Below the pieces are notes generated by a model, which saw only the letters and a program-made list of their open reading frames with translations, was not told the origin of the DNA and did no database searches. The translations under genes were made by a program, and so were the position numbers. Positions 1 through 11,330 of a stretch of DNA of 64,000 bases are shown here, in pieces. The DNA is from Gp6-AA40 sp963818645 (GTDB lineage: Bacteria > Acidobacteriota > Vicinamibacteria > Vicinamibacterales > UBA2999). The first letter of the stretch is position 1. The number at the start of each line of letters is the position of its first letter. The stretch spans positions 1 through 64,000 of the forward strand of contig CAWFTF010000008.1 in NCBI GenBank assembly GCA_963818645.1, in the 5' to 3' direction.

Positions 1-56
1 AGCCAGACGCTTTTCTCCTGATTGTACGGTATCGTCTCGGCGCACACTCTTCCCTC

Positions 57-3000
57 GTGGCGGACCATCAACTCCAACCAGGACTGGACGAAGCGCTGCT
101 TACTGGCGCGCTCGAAAACAACTCGCCGACCTCGTCATTGCAGCTGTCACGCCCGAATTACGAACCTCGCCGACGCGGAGGCGGCCGACCGGCTTTCGCG
201 CCACTTCGCGATGGTCGTAACGCGTGTGCTCGAGGCGATTCCCGAGCGCGGTCGCGCGCAGGCCGGTGCGCAGATCATCTCGCGGCTTATCGAACTGCTC
301 TCAGAGGTGAGTGAGGCGATAGACCGAGACGTCGATTTGCCCCTCGCGCCGGCACGAGTGTTGTCGGCGATCCTGCGTCGCAGGCCCGATGGCTCTCCAG
401 AGGTGCTCGACGCACCGTTGACGCCGCTCCTTGATACGACGCTCTTGACGAACTCCCGCGGGGAGCCAGCACTCGGGCACGAGATTCGCGCTGAGATCCA
501 CTCGTCTGACGCCATTGACGTGGTGATGGCGTTTGTGCGGTGGAGCGGCATCCGCCCACTTCTCGAACCGCTTCGACGCCATTGCCAGGACGGAAAGTCA
601 CTGCGCGTCGTAACGACGACGTACACGAATAGCACGGAGCTGCACGCACTCGAGGAGCTCGCGGCGCTCGGAGCCGAAATCAAGGTCTCCTACGACACGG
701 CCTCGACGCGGCTCCATGCCAAAGCTTGGTTGTTCCATCGGAAGAGCGGCTACTCGACCGCCTACATCGGTTCGTCCAATCTGACACACTCGGCGATGGT
801 CACCGGGCTCGAATGGAACGTCCGAGTCGCTGGTGTTCGCAACCCGGATGTCATCGCGAAGATGACTGCGGTCTTCGACTGTGCAGGGCGAGCGGCGACT
901 TCGTCTCGTTCGATCGCGACGAGTTTCGGCACCGCACCGCGCTCACTGAGCCTGAGCAGGCGCTTCTACTGAGTCCGATCGAGATCGTCCTCATGCCGTT
1001 TCAGGAACGGTTGCTGGAGCAGGTAGAACTCGCACGCATCCGCGGACGCACCGCAACCTCCTCGTAGCGGCAACCGGCACGGGCAAGACGGTCATTGCGG
1101 CGGTCGACTACGCACGCCTGCGCGAACAGTTGCCTCGTGCCCGGTTGCTCTTCGTAGCGCACCGTGAAGAGATCCTTGCGCAGAGCCGCGCGACATTTGC
1201 GCACGCGCTTCGCGACGCGACCTTTGGGGAGCTATGGGTCGGCGGAAGACGCCCCTCTCGGTTTGAACACGTGTTCGCGTCGATTCAAAGCCTCAACCGA
1301 TCCGGATTCGAATCGGTCGACCCTGCGCATTTCGATGTCGTGATTGTCGACGAGTTCCATCACGCTGCTGCGCCGTCGTACCAGTTGCTTCTGGAACGCA
1401 TTGCGCCGCGAGAGCTGCTTGGGATGACCGCTACGCCCGAGCGTGCCGATGGCCTCGACGTCCTGCGGTACTTCGACGGCCGCATTGCCGCCGAACTCCG
1501 TGTATGGGACGCGATCGACCAGCAGTATCTCGTGCCGTTTTCGCACTTTGGTGTCCACGACGGCACGGACCTGAGCGAAGTACCGTGGAAGCGCGGCGTT
1601 GGATACGATCCCACAGCCCTGACAAATGTCCTGACTGCCGATCACGCCTGGGCGAGACGGGTCGTTGAGGAGCTCTGGCGCAAGACCGGTAATCCACAGA
1701 GTGTCAAAGCCCTTGGGTTTTGTGTGTCGATCGGGCACGCGCGTTTCATGGCAGAGCAGTTCCGTGCCGTCGGGATCTCGGCTGTGGCGATCTGGGGCGA
1801 CAGCCCGATGGAAGACAGAGCGGCCGCCCTGATGATTTCCAGCCGCCGGGTGAGAAATGCTGGATTCACGGTGACCTTATCACCGTAAACGGTCATGTGC
1901 CTGACCTTCAGACGCTCGCTTGCTTCGTCCGACTGAGAGCCCGACCCTTTTCCTGCAGCAACTTGGTCGAGGCCTACGACGTGCACGTGACAAGGCCCTC
2001 TGCACCGTGCTCGACTTCGTCGCCAATCATCGTCGCGAGTTCCGATTCGACCGGGAACTACGGGCGCTACTCGGTGGCACTCGCCGGGAGGTCGAGCGTC
2101 AAGTCGAGCGTGACTTCCCGTTCTTGCCGAGCGGGTGCCACATGGAACTGGATCCCGTCGCTCGGGACATCGTGTTGCGCAGCATCCGCCAGGCGATTCC
2201 CTCCGACTGGCGCGCGAAGTGCGACGAACTGCGCTCATTAGGGAACGTCTCGCTTGCGACCTATCTTGAAGAGACTGGCCTCGAACTGGAAGACGTCTAC
2301 GCCAATAACCGGAGTTGGAGCGCGCTCCGTCGAGCCGTCGGACTGTCAACTGCCGACGCGGGTCCCGAAGAGGACGCACTCCTGCGGGCGGTCGGACGGC
2401 TACTCCATGTCGACGATCGCGAGAGGCTCGATGCTAACAGATCCGCTCTGTCGCTCGAACAGATGCGCCCGATCCCGCAGCTTTGACCGATCGTGAACGG
2501 CGCTTCGCGCGCATGCTGATCGGCTCGCTCACGACCCTGAAGTCGTCGGTGTCACTGACCGAAGGCCTGGCGCAGCTCTGGGAGCATCCGCAGATTCGGA
2601 GTGAGCTACTGGAGTTGTTGGATCTCCTTCCTGAGCGCGTCGACCACGTGCATGCGGAGTTGAACATCGCGGGCGTCCCCCTCGCTGTCCACGCGCGGTA
2701 CACAAGGACTGAGATCCTCGCCGCTTTCGACATCGGCAGCGGCGTCAAGCCAGGCACTTGGCAGTCAGGCGTTTGGTGGGACGAGAATAGCCAGACCGAC
2801 CTTTTCGCGTTCACGCTGGACAAGTCTGCCGGCTTTTTCTCTCCGACAACGCGATACCGCGACTATGCCATCAGCCCAGAACTCATTCACTGGGAGAGCC
2901 AGTCAGTGACGTCGCTCGACAGCGACACCGGAAGGCGCTACATCAGTCAGGCAGAACAGGGAACCAACGTTGTGCTTTTCGCACGCCTGAGTACCGTCGA

Positions 3001-3131
3001 TCGAGCGTTCTGGTGCCTCGGTCAGGCGAGCTATGTCTCGCACGAAGGTGAACGCCCGATCGCGATCACCTGGCGTCTCCATCACCGCCTTTGCAGACCT
3101 CTTCGCCGAGTTCGCTGCCGCGGTTGCGTGA
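57..3131 (+). pseudogene. PLD nuclease-like / DEAD helicase / DUF3427 protein, frame-disrupted
   Basis: The locus reads as one protein of about 1,020 residues spread over all three frames. The N-terminus starts at GTG 57. A phospholipase D-like domain follows, with an H-x-K signature (LHAKAWLFH) near 710-735 and then GSSNLTHSA. A superfamily 2 helicase comes next, with Walker A ATGTGKT at 1070-1090, a DEAD-box variant DEFHHA near 1350 and motif VI LGRGLRRAR near 1960. The DUF3427 tail (RYISQAEQGTNVVLFAR) runs to a corrected TGA at 3129-3131. Frame changes are needed near 115, 165, 880, 1043, 1830, 1915, 2450 and 3090. At 115 the family reading is restored by one extra A in an A run, and at 1043 by one extra base. 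Length and domain order match the family, so nothing large is lost. Such proteins are thought to act in DNA processing or phage defence. It may be a working gene damaged by sequence error. Confidence 0.85.
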
Positions 3132-3596
3132 CAACGTCTTGTACTCCGTCACGATCGAGGACCGAGGCCCGCGACCCTGGCCGCTGGGTTGGCTGAACGC
3201 ATAACGCCCCGGGCGCAGTTGGCACTGGCGCACACAAAGACCAGCCTTGAAGCTCGTGGCGTTCAAACAGTGAGTGGTCGACCACCGAATTCTTACGAGG
3301 TACTCCGCTGTTAGGTGCCAGCATTCTTCAATTTACTTGCTTGACAAGACACGTAAGTCTCCGCTCCAGGCGCATCAGCTTAAAGGGGAGAGCATGAGGG
3401 TGTCACCTCAGTGTGGTGGTTTCAGAAGCCAGCCGACACCAACGGATTGGTGAACTACTACTACCGTGCGGCGTAGGGATCACACGACGACAGGAATCAG
3501 ATTTCGTTACGGATGAGTGACGCGCTCTCACCGTTTCCGCAGTGAGCTTTCCTTATCCAAGAGTGATAGGCTTCCGCATCTGAAGGAAGGGCGGCC
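3132..3596. other. Intergenic gap without a recognised gene
   Basis: This 465-base stretch has no ORF with family resemblance on either strand and no tandem repeat. It ends with the ribosome-binding site GAAGGAAGG just before the DUF4242 start at 3597. Promoter elements for that gene probably lie here but cannot be placed with confidence. Confidence 0.5.
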
Positions 3597-3869
3597 ATGC
3601 AAGAGTTCGTTATCGAGCGGCACATGCCCGGCGTTCACCTGCTGACCGAGGAACAGGTCCGCGAGGGGTCACTGAAATCGTTAGAGGCGCTGCGCGAGCT
3701 TGGTCCTGAGATCCAATGGCTTCGGAGCTACATCACCGAGGACAAGATCTATTGCGTGTATCTCGCGCCTGACGAAGCGCTCATCCGCGCGCATGCACGG
3801 AAGTCGGGGTTCCCCGCCGATCGCGTCTCCGCAGTGCGGCGGATGATTGATCCGGCACTTGTGCAATAG
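3597..3869 (+). CDS. DUF4242 (SCO4226-type nickel-binding) family protein
   Basis: A complete 90-residue protein that begins with FVIERHMPG and contains the family signatures GPEIQWLRSYITEDKIYCVY, APDEALIRAHA and GFPADRV. The family forms small ferredoxin-like alpha/beta barrels; one Streptomyces member binds nickel, but the physiological role is not established. The start is ATG 3597 with a strong GAAGGAAGG site seven bases upstream. It is a single gene, convergent with the kinase-ATPase locus, whose corrected stop is only 11 bases away. Confidence 0.85.
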   Translation: MQEFVIERHMPGVHLLTEEQVREGSLKSLEALRELGPEIQWLRSYITEDKIYCVYLAPDEALIRAHARKSGFPADRVSAVRRMIDPALVQ

Positions 3870-3880
3870 CGTAGCGGCGA

Positions 3881-6800
3881 TCAGACCGGTCTCGTCGCCA
3901 GCGTGGTACTCCACGGTTTCCGCGAGTGGAGCAGTCCATCCTTCCATCCAGCACGTTGCGGCGCGGCTTCCGGCGCGCTCCTGGCTCTTCGTGATCACGT
4001 CCTGCAAATCCAGGGCGTGGGCAGGGTGGCGCAGCTCGAGTCGATCGTAGCGGCCGAACTTTCGCTTGATGGCGGCAACAGCCCCGGCGAGACGTAACGC
4101 GCGTTCGGGCGCCTCCTGGTGCCACGCAACTCGCGCGAGAGTTTCGAGAACATGTGCGATTTCGCGACTATGGCCAGTGGTCATCAACACCCGCAAGGCC
4201 TCGAGCGCATGCTGTTCCGCCGTCGACGGGTCCTCCGCGACGTAGATCGTTGCGAGGTCCGCAAGACACGTGGCCGCACCCGCATCGTCTTCGGCAGCGC
4301 GAAACTGCTCGAGCGAGATTAGGAGCCGCTGCGCCGTCGCCAAATCGCCTGCCCACCGAGCCGCGTCGGCTTCGTGATTGAACGACCACGCGACTCCGTC
4401 CCTGTCGCCGCATTGGACGAACAGCTCTCGTGAGGACCGGCACAGTGGCGCGTACTATCGCCGTCGCCGGTGATCTTGGCTAACGTCGCCAGATTCGTAA
4501 AAGCACGCGCCTCACCCCTCACGTCGCCGATCTCGCGCCAAAGCGCGAGGCCGTCCTCGACCAGTGCCCTCGCCTCATCGTGCCGCCCGAGTTGGGCCAA
4601 GACGATGCCGAGACTCGTGCTATTTGAGCGATAGAACGCCGATCTTCAAGTTGGCTCATGGCCTCGCGCGCTTCGGCTTGGAGCGGCAGATACGCAGACA
4701 TGTCCCCCTGCAGATGGATCAGGAAGCAACAGTGGCCAAGAGCTTTTGCCCTCCACGACGGCTCTTGGACGGCGCGCGGCAGCTGCAGCAAGCGGTGCAT
4801 CCATTCCCGACCTTCCGTCAACAGCGCCCGCGCCTCCCAGAACGGGATCAGGGCGGAGGCCAGCCGGACGCCCCACGCAAACTGCTCCTTTTCAATCAGC
4901 CACTCGTGCGTGGCGACAATTGGCGTACTCCACGTCGCAGCGACGCATCCACTGGGACTGTTCCCGGCCACGCAAGCCATAGCCTTCTTCGGCGAGTACC
5001 ACGCAATACGCGGCATGCGCGCGGCGAGCCAGCTCGTCGTTGCTGGCAGCCAGCCGCCTGTCCAGATTCTCGATTCAGTTCCAACCGGCTGACACGGTGT
5101 GGATCGCTGTCATTGACGACAACGAGCATGTTTTTCTCAGACGAGGCCGTCCAGCAGATCCTCCACAGTTCCCCCCAGATTGGCGAGGACGTTGCACACT
5201 GCCTCAACCCCCTCCGCTGTGCACCCACCGGAAAAGACTGCCATGCGACGAAAGAGCATCCGCTCGGAGGCATCGAGCAGTTCCTCGCTCCATTCGAGGG
5301 CGGCGCGAAATGATTTCTGCCGTTGCGGCGCGTCCCTCGGCCCACCGGTCAGGACGTCCAGCCGACGCTCGAGCTTGGATAGGATTGCTGCCGGAGACAA
5401 AAGCCTGACGCGCGCCGCCGCAAGTTCGATGGCAAGGGGCAGCCCGTCCAGCCGTTGGGAAATGCGTGCGATTGGCCCAGCGTTCTCCTCTGTCAGGATG
5501 AAATCGGATTTGGCTGCAGTTGCACGCTGCACGAAGAGTGTGACTGCGGCAGAACTCGAGAGCTGTTCCAGCGTCGTGTGACGTGTATCGGGAACAGCGA
5601 GCGGGGGCACCATCACGTCGTATTCGCCGGCCAGGCGCAACACCGCCCGGCTCGTAGCGAGCACGGTGAGCGATTTCCCAGCCGCCAGCAGTTCGCTGAC
5701 CAGCGGCGCCGCGTCGAGGACGTGCTCGAAGTTGTCGATCATGAGCAGCATCGGTGACTGTTGGTGCTCGCGAATCCATCGGCGAAGAGCAGACGCGACG
5801 TTCGTATCCTTCGTGTCGCGCACGCCGAGCGCGCTCGCGATAGTCTTCCTACGGGGATCAGCGCCGTGAACAGGCGAGAGATCGACGAAGAACACGCGAT
5901 TGCCAAAGCGGCCGGAAAGCGTTGCCGCGAGCTCGAGCGCCAGTCGCGTCTTGCCGACACCTCCGGGTCCGGTCAGCGTAATAAGCCGAGCACCGCTGTC
6001 CACGAGGCGCGTGACTGTTGCCAATTCGCTCGCTCGACCGACTAGTGGTGTGCGGGAGGCAGTGGCACTGATGGGACGTCATCCGTCGCCTGTATCTCGA
6101 ACAGCCGCGTGCGGACCATCGCCAGCTCGCGGTGTAAGTCGTTCGTCGAGGCGTAGCGATCGCCAGGCTCGCGAGACAGGCAGCGCTCGATAATCCAGCG
6201 CAGCGGGTCGGGCATGAGCGGGCAGCGCTCGGTCAGCGAAGGAACATCGGCCCGTCGCACCGCTGCTAACGTCTGCGCCTCACTTGCACCCCGGAACAGA
6301 CGCTCACCCGTGGCCGTTTGTACAGGATCGACCCAAGCGAAAACTGATCCGATCGGAAGTCGATCTGCCCACCTTCAGCCTGCTCCGGTGACATGTAGCC
6401 CACAGTGCCGACAATCGCCGCCGGTGCTCCGGTGTGAGTTTCGAGATCTTCTTCCGACCGGGCGTGCGCGGCAATGCCGAAGTCGAGCAGTTTCACGCTG
6501 CCAGTCGCGGTGAACATCACGTTTTCTGGCTTCAGATCGCGATGGCAGATGCGCGGGCGTGCGCAGCGGCGCCAGCGCGTCGGCGACGTGCGCCGCGCTC
6601 GGCCATCAGCAACTCGTCGATCTCCAGCGCCCCTGACGTCAGGCGCTCGCGCATCGTCGATCCCTCGACGAATTCCATCACCAGGAAATCGCGCCCGTCT
6701 CGATCGCGCTCGATTGAATGAACGGTGACGATGTGGGGATGATTGAGTGATGAGGCGGTGCGGGCCTCGCTCAGCAGACGTGCACGAGCCGCCGCGGAGT

Positions 6801-7208
6801 CTGAAACGACTTTCAACAACTTGATCGCGACGTGCCGGCCGAGTGTAAGGTCCTCGGCCTGTACACCTCACCCATCCCACCGCGTCCGAGCGGGCGCACG
6901 ATTCGATAATTTCCGATCATCGTGCCGGTAACGAACTCGAACTGGGGCGGCGTGGCGCGAGTCAGTTGATCGGGCGCCGAAGGGTGGTCGTCGATTGCGT
7001 CGCTAGCCGCTGGATACGGTCCGAGAATGATAGGCGCACTCAGAAAGCCGGTCGCCCGCAGATCACTTTCAAGCAGGGCCTCGACCTCCTTGCGCAGCGA
7101 GAGGTCGCCCTCACACGCACGATCGAGAAAATCACTACGGTGTGTTTCCGTACGCGCGAGTGCCTCGTGAAACAGCTGCTCGATACGTGACCATGGATGA
7201 CTCACCAC
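3881..7208 (-). pseudogene. Ser/Thr kinase - NB-ARC-like ATPase - TPR regulator, frame-disrupted
   Basis: One protein of about 1,100 residues recovered from several frames. The N-terminus (WSRIEQLFHEAL) is the acidobacterial kinase leader. A Hanks-type kinase follows, with LGRGGMGEVYR near 6880, HRDLKPEN near 6545 and LLDFGIA near 6480. A STAND/LuxR-like ATPase has Walker A TGPGGVGKTR near 5960 and Walker B MLLMIDNFEH near 5745. TPR-like helices run to EGWTAPLAETVEY. Frame breaks fall near 6850, 6600, 6300, 6045, 5150, 5020, 4620, 4400 and 3915. Correcting the last gives a TGA at 3881-3883, which removes an otherwise 190-base overlap with the DUF4242 gene. It lies 12 bases downstream of an ECF sigma gene, a pairing typical of Acidobacteriota, which suggests one signalling unit. 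Ligand and substrate are unknown. Confidence 0.8.
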
Positions 7209-7220
7209 AGCACTCCATCC

Positions 7221-7785
7221 TCACGCAGTCAGATGCCGAAACAACCAGGCCCGCGCCAGCCGCCAGTCTCGCAGCACCGTGTCAGTCGAAATCACGAGGA
7301 CTGCCGCGGTCTCCTCATTCGTCAGCCCGCCGAAGAACCGTAGCTCGACGATCTGTGCTTTGCGAGCGTCCAGTTGGGCCAGCGCGAGCAGCGCTTCGTC
7401 GAGGGCGAGCAGATCGACCGCCGGAGTCTGGGGCGCCGTCAGCGAGCTGTCGAGCGGAAGATGGAGAGCGCCGCTGCCGCGCTTCGACGTTCGACGGGCT
7501 CGTGCCGATTCAACGACACGCGCCGCATCGCGCGCGCTGCCACTGCCAGGAAGTGCACACGATGCTGCCAGTCGGGGCATTGCGCCGATGCAAGTCGCAG
7601 AAATACCTCGTGAACGAGCGCCGTCGTCTGCAACGTGTGGCCTGTTGACTCGCGCCGCATGCAGGCGCGAGCTTGCCGCCGCAGCTCGTCATAGAGAACG
7701 GAAAAGACCTGGCCTGCGCGTCTTCGTCACCCTCGCGCCAACGCCTCAGCAACGCCGTGACGTCGTCACCGAATGCCTTGCCCAT
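7221..7785 (-). pseudogene. ECF sigma factor, TIGR02999 type, frame-disrupted
   Basis: The start is ATG at 7785 (MGKAFGDDVTALLRRWREGDE). Region 2 continues in a second frame (RRESTGHTLQTTALVHEVFLRL, DWQHRVHFLAVAARAMRR). Region 4 continues in a third (ALAQLDARKAQIVELRFFGGLTNEETA, then DTVLRDWRLARAWL). Frame changes fall near 7715 and 7520. Corrected length is about 188 residues, normal for this subfamily, which usually lacks a separate anti-sigma factor and sits next to Ser/Thr kinases. It is transcribed into the kinase-ATPase gene with a 12-base gap. Confidence 0.8.
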
Positions 7786-8048
7786 GCCCGCTACGTCGCC
7801 ATTCTACGGTCAATGAACACTCGGACTGAGGTCCGGTCTCGCGTGCGGTTCGCGACGCGGTTTTTGCGCTTATTTCAGTGTGAGGTGTGTGCTGGTCAGA
7901 CCAGTGTTCGAAGACCACTCAGAGTCGTCACGGCCGAGCGCGTGCGGTGTTCGAGCCATCGCTGACGCTTATCTACATACGGGAGCAATCCTGCATCAAC
8001 AACCGGATCCATTCGGAAGAGATGGCTGCACCACTAGAGGGGGAAGCT

Positions 8049-8552
8049 ATGAAAACGAGACTGCACTGCACGCCGGTCCTTGCCTTCGCAGCATTCGGGT
8101 TTCTTGCCTGGTGGGTCACTTCGGTCATCGCGATGGGAGTCGACCACGAGCTGACGCCAGCGACACAACGAGAGCTCGCGGCTGCCCGTGCCGCAACTGC
8201 GAAGTACCACGACGTCGCGCAAGCGGAAGCCGACGGCTATGTGAACGTCGACCTGTACTTGCCGGGAGAGGGCTTCCATTGGGTCAATACCTCGCTGATC
8301 GATGGCGACTTCGACCCGGCGCATCCGGAGGCTCTGCTATACGCCCCCGTTCCTGGAGAGAAACGCCTGCAACTCGTTTCGGTGGAATATCTGGTGCCAC
8401 TCGTGTCAACGACACCACCAGCAGGCTTCACCGGTACAGCCGATATATGGCGTCAGGATGAAGAAGGGTTTGGTTTGTGGGAACTCAACGCGTGGATCTG
8501 GGAACACAATCCCAATGGTCTGTTCACGTTCCTGAATCCGCGCATCCCGTAG
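8049..8552 (+). CDS. Secreted protein of unknown function
   Basis: A 167-residue protein with an N-terminal signal-type segment (LAFAAFGFLAWWVTSVIAM), then a conserved-looking domain with ATAKYHDVAQAEADGYVNVD, GFHWVN and LVSVEYLVPL, and a C-terminal ELNAWIWEHNPNGLF. I have seen similar stand-alone secreted proteins in Acidobacteriota but know no function. ATG 8049 follows a GAGGGGGAAG site. An upstream in-frame ATG at 7887 would add an unlikely leader. Its stop lies 21 bases before the di-heme peroxidase start, so the two are probably co-transcribed and exported together. Confidence 0.75.
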   Translation: MKTRLHCTPVLAFAAFGFLAWWVTSVIAMGVDHELTPATQRELAAARAATAKYHDVAQAEADGYVNVDLYLPGEGFHWVNTSLIDGDFDPAHPEALLYAPVPGEKRLQLVSVEYLVPLVSTTPPAGFTGTADIWRQDEEGFGLWELNAWIWEHNPNGLFTFLNPRIP

Positions 8553-8573
8553 GCGGGCACGGGGACTACGAAC

Positions 8574-9953
8574 ATGCACGCTATTACGCTGTCGCTAATG
8601 GTTGCCGGAGTCGCGGGGCTGCTTGTGCAGATCCTGGACGCCGGTGGCCAACGCGGCCTCCTGGATGACGAACTGCAGATCGTGCTCGCACGACACGGCT
8701 TCACCGGCAGGATCGAATCGACACTGGAGCAGCGACTGGGCCGCCGAATCGATCGTCAGCTCGCCGACACCGGTCGGCTGCTCTTTTTCGACACCGTGGC
8801 GGGTCTCAACAACGATAACAACTGTTCCGGGTGCCACGCTCCGACGAACGGATTTGGCGATACGCAATCGATTGCGATCGGCATCGATAACAACGGCATC
8901 GTCGGTCCGCAGCCGAAGCGGACCGCGGAATCAACGCCGTACTCCGATGATCGCGAACACCGCCTTTTTTCCGAATCTGATGTGGAACTCGCGCTTTGCG
9001 GCGCTCTCTGATGACCCATTCGATAATTCCGCCGGCTTCATGTTCCCGGAACCGGAGGGGTTGACGCTCTCGTATCAGCCGCACCTGCTCACGGCGCAGG
9101 CCTTTATTCCGCCGACGGAGCGCGTCGAGGTCGCGGGTTTCGACTTCCCGGGCGGGAATTTCGAAATTCGCGATGAGGTTCTGAGACGCATCAACGACGT
9201 GCCCGAGTATCGACCCCGATTTGCGAAGCGCTTTCCGTCGGTGCAGCAGGGCGGGCCGATTAACTTCGACATGTTCGGTCGCGCGATAGCCGAATTCGAA
9301 TTCACGCTGGTGTTTGCCGACGCGCCCATAGACCGATTCGCACGAGGCATGAAGAACGCCTTGACCGACGTTCAAAAGGAGGGTGCGCTGCTGTTCTTCG
9401 GTGCGGCGAGGTGTGTTCAGTGTCACCGCGTATCCGGGCCGTCGAACGAGATGTTCAGCGATTTTGCCGCACACGCCATCGGTGTCCCACAGATCGCTCC
9501 GCTGTCTGGCAATGTGGCCTTCGATGGGCCTGGCGGCAATGAAGACTTCGGGTTGGAACAAATCACCGGCAATCCGGATGACCGCTACAAATTCCGAACC
9601 TCGCCGATTCGAAATGTGGGCCTTCAGCCGACCTTCTTTCACAACGGCGCGTTCACCACGCTCGAGGATGCGGTCACCCACCACCTGGACGTCTTCACGT
9701 CGATGCGTGGATACAATCCAGACGCTGCCGGCGTGGCTGCCGACTTGCGCGCACCGATGGGGCCATCCGAGTCGGTGCTTGCGCGAGTGGATCCGATTCT
9801 GGCCACGCCGATCCACCTTTCCGATGATGCCGTTCGCAGTCTCGTCGACTTCGTCCGACACGGGCTGCTCGATGACGGGCACTGCCGGAAAATCTGCAGA
9901 AGCTCATTCCACGAGAAGTCCCGAGTGGCTTTCCCGTACTCGTGTTTGAGTGA
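8574..9953 (+). pseudogene. Di-heme cytochrome c peroxidase family protein, frame-disrupted
   Basis: The corrected protein has about 460 residues: an N-terminal hydrophobic leader, a first heme site CSGCH at 8823-8837 and a second CVQCH at 9412-9426. It also has LADTGRLLFFDT, KFRTSPIRNVGLQPTFFHNGAFTTLEDAV and a C-terminal VRSLVDFVRHGLLDDG. This is the CcpA/MauG architecture; such periplasmic enzymes reduce peroxide or oxidise protein/cofactor substrates. Frame changes lie near 8920 (into GPRNQRRTPMIANTAFFP) and near 9875, where the correct reading ends with PREVPSGFPVLVFE and TGA 9951-9953. Both hemes and the full length survive, so the breaks are probably artefacts. Confidence 0.85.
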
Positions 9954-9987
9954 AAGGGACTCGAGGACGGGCGGGTTGGCTGCTCTT

Positions 9988-10524
9988 TTACGCCAGCAGC
10001 GGCCGTGTGCGGCGAAACAGCACCACGATTGTTGCGATCATGACTGCCAACGTCACAAATACGAGCACCGTCACCCCGGTTTGAAGCTCCTGCGACTCGA
10101 GGATCTGCCGCACACGGTCGCCGTAGTGCCGTGCCAGCAGCGCTAAGGTCGTGAAGCGAATCAGGCGCATTACTCCGAAGACTAGAAAGAACCGCCTTCG
10201 ATCGAGATCGAGCGCGCCGCAGGTGAGAACGAACGGGGTCAGCGGAAATGGCGGCGGCAGCACCGCCGCAGCGGCCAGTCTGCCGGCGCCCGTCTTCTGC
10301 ACAACGGCCTTCATGCGGTCGAGCTGCCGCGGCGCCAAAAGCCGCGGCAGACCCGCATCACCCGCACAGCGCCCGATCCAGTACGTCAGCGCGTTGCCGG
10401 CGAGCGATCCTATCGTGACGATGAGCGGGAATATCCAGAAGACCTCGCCGTACGTCGAGGCGAGATAGATCACGAGCGCGTCAACTCCAAATGGCACTAC
10501 TGCACCCGCCCACGAGTTCGTCAT
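9988..10524 (-). CDS. VTT-domain (YqaA/DedA-like) inner-membrane protein
   Basis: A 178-residue membrane protein with hydrophobic segments VFWIFPLIVTIGSLAGNALTY, FPLTPFVLTCGALDL, FFLVFGVMRLIRFTTLALL and a C-terminal VTVLVFVTLAVMIATIVVLF. The order G-N-x-x-x-Y-W-I-G-R followed by P-P-P-F-P-x-T-P is typical of the SNARE-associated/VTT group. The open frame extends far upstream with no family match. I chose ATG 10524 (MTNSWAGAVVPFGVDAL); the native N-terminus may be slightly longer or frameshifted. It is convergent with the peroxidase. Substrate unknown. Confidence 0.7.
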   Translation of the reverse strand: MTNSWAGAVVPFGVDALVIYLASTYGEVFWIFPLIVTIGSLAGNALTYWIGRCAGDAGLPRLLAPRQLDRMKAVVQKTGAGRLAAAAVLPPPFPLTPFVLTCGALDLDRRRFFLVFGVMRLIRFTTLALLARHYGDRVRQILESQELQTGVTVLVFVTLAVMIATIVVLFRRTRPLLA

Positions 10525-10828
10525 GCCAGGAGGAGCGCCGCCGCCCGGAAAAGAGAACCCGACGTTGAAATCCCGAGTCGCAAAAGCGCGACCGTCATGC
10601 AACCAAGGGGCAATGAATGTGCCAAGCAAGTAGTGAGCGCGCGTTAGTCGGTTTCCAGAGAACGGACGGGCGGGAACCGCGAACAGGGAAGAAGTTTTGG
10701 CGTGGTTACTCGATCGTCGCGAGCAGTGGCGATAAGGCGCGCCGCAGTGCCGGGGGAACAGGATTGACATGCGCTTGGCGTAAGCTTCGAGGCTCGGCGA
10801 ATCGTGGAACAGATGACGTGCGATTTGC

Positions 10829-11131
10829 TCACCGGACCATTGCGAGGATACCGGCTCCGACTCCAATGACTGTAGCCGCAAGTGCCAGGAGAATTGCGAT
10901 CCGACACTTGCGCGCCGTTTGCTCTTGCGCCGCTGCAAGGACCTGAATCTGCTCCGCAATCTCCCTAAGTAGTCTGGCGGATTCAGCCGATGCATTCTCC
11001 AGCTGATCGAGTCGGCCGGTGATCGTTTCATTCTCCCGACGCTTGCTCGAGTCTGCGGCTGCCAGCAGACGGGCGGCGGAAGCCACGAGGGTGGGGCCGT
11101 AACGCAGCATCGCAGTCCACGGCATGGGCAT
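10829..11131 (-). CDS. Small coiled-coil membrane protein
   Basis: A 100-residue ORF with a charged heptad-rich middle (RLDQLENASAESARLLREIAEQI) that predicts a coiled coil, then one C-terminal transmembrane helix (CRIAILLALAATVIGVGAGIL). I do not recognise the family. The amphipathic and membrane pattern makes it more credible than a shadow ORF, but no strong ribosome-binding site is visible. Confidence 0.5.
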   Translation of the reverse strand: MPMPWTAMLRYGPTLVASAARLLAAADSSKRRENETITGRLDQLENASAESARLLREIAEQIQVLAAAQEQTARKCRIAILLALAATVIGVGAGILAMVR

Positions 11132-11330
11132 GATCTGAAAGTATGCTGCATTCTGGAAAGGGCGCAGTTCTAGCGCAGAACTCGTAGGCTGGCAGCGTTG
11201 AGATCGAACTCAACTTGACCCTCGGCTGTGTCGCTGTCATGGCGGTGATCGTGCATCGTCCAACATGCGTATGGCTCATCGTCGAATCTCGAGCGCGAGC
11301 AAGAAATCGCCGCTTCCTACTCCAGACACA

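Noticed and set aside
147..683. Long minus-strand ORFs under the helicase locus
   Set aside because: Low-complexity Ser/Arg-rich translations antisense to conserved PLD motifs; typical shadow frames of a high-GC gene.
3681..3880. Kinase-ATPase frame extending across the DUF4242 gene
   Set aside because: A single indel near 3915 gives a stop at 3881, 11 bases short of the conserved DUF4242 gene; the overlap is artefactual.
9988..11151. 387-residue reading of the VTT-family gene
   Set aside because: Only the C-terminal ~178 residues carry membrane and family motifs; the upstream part is compositionally non-coding and overlaps the opposite frame of another small gene.
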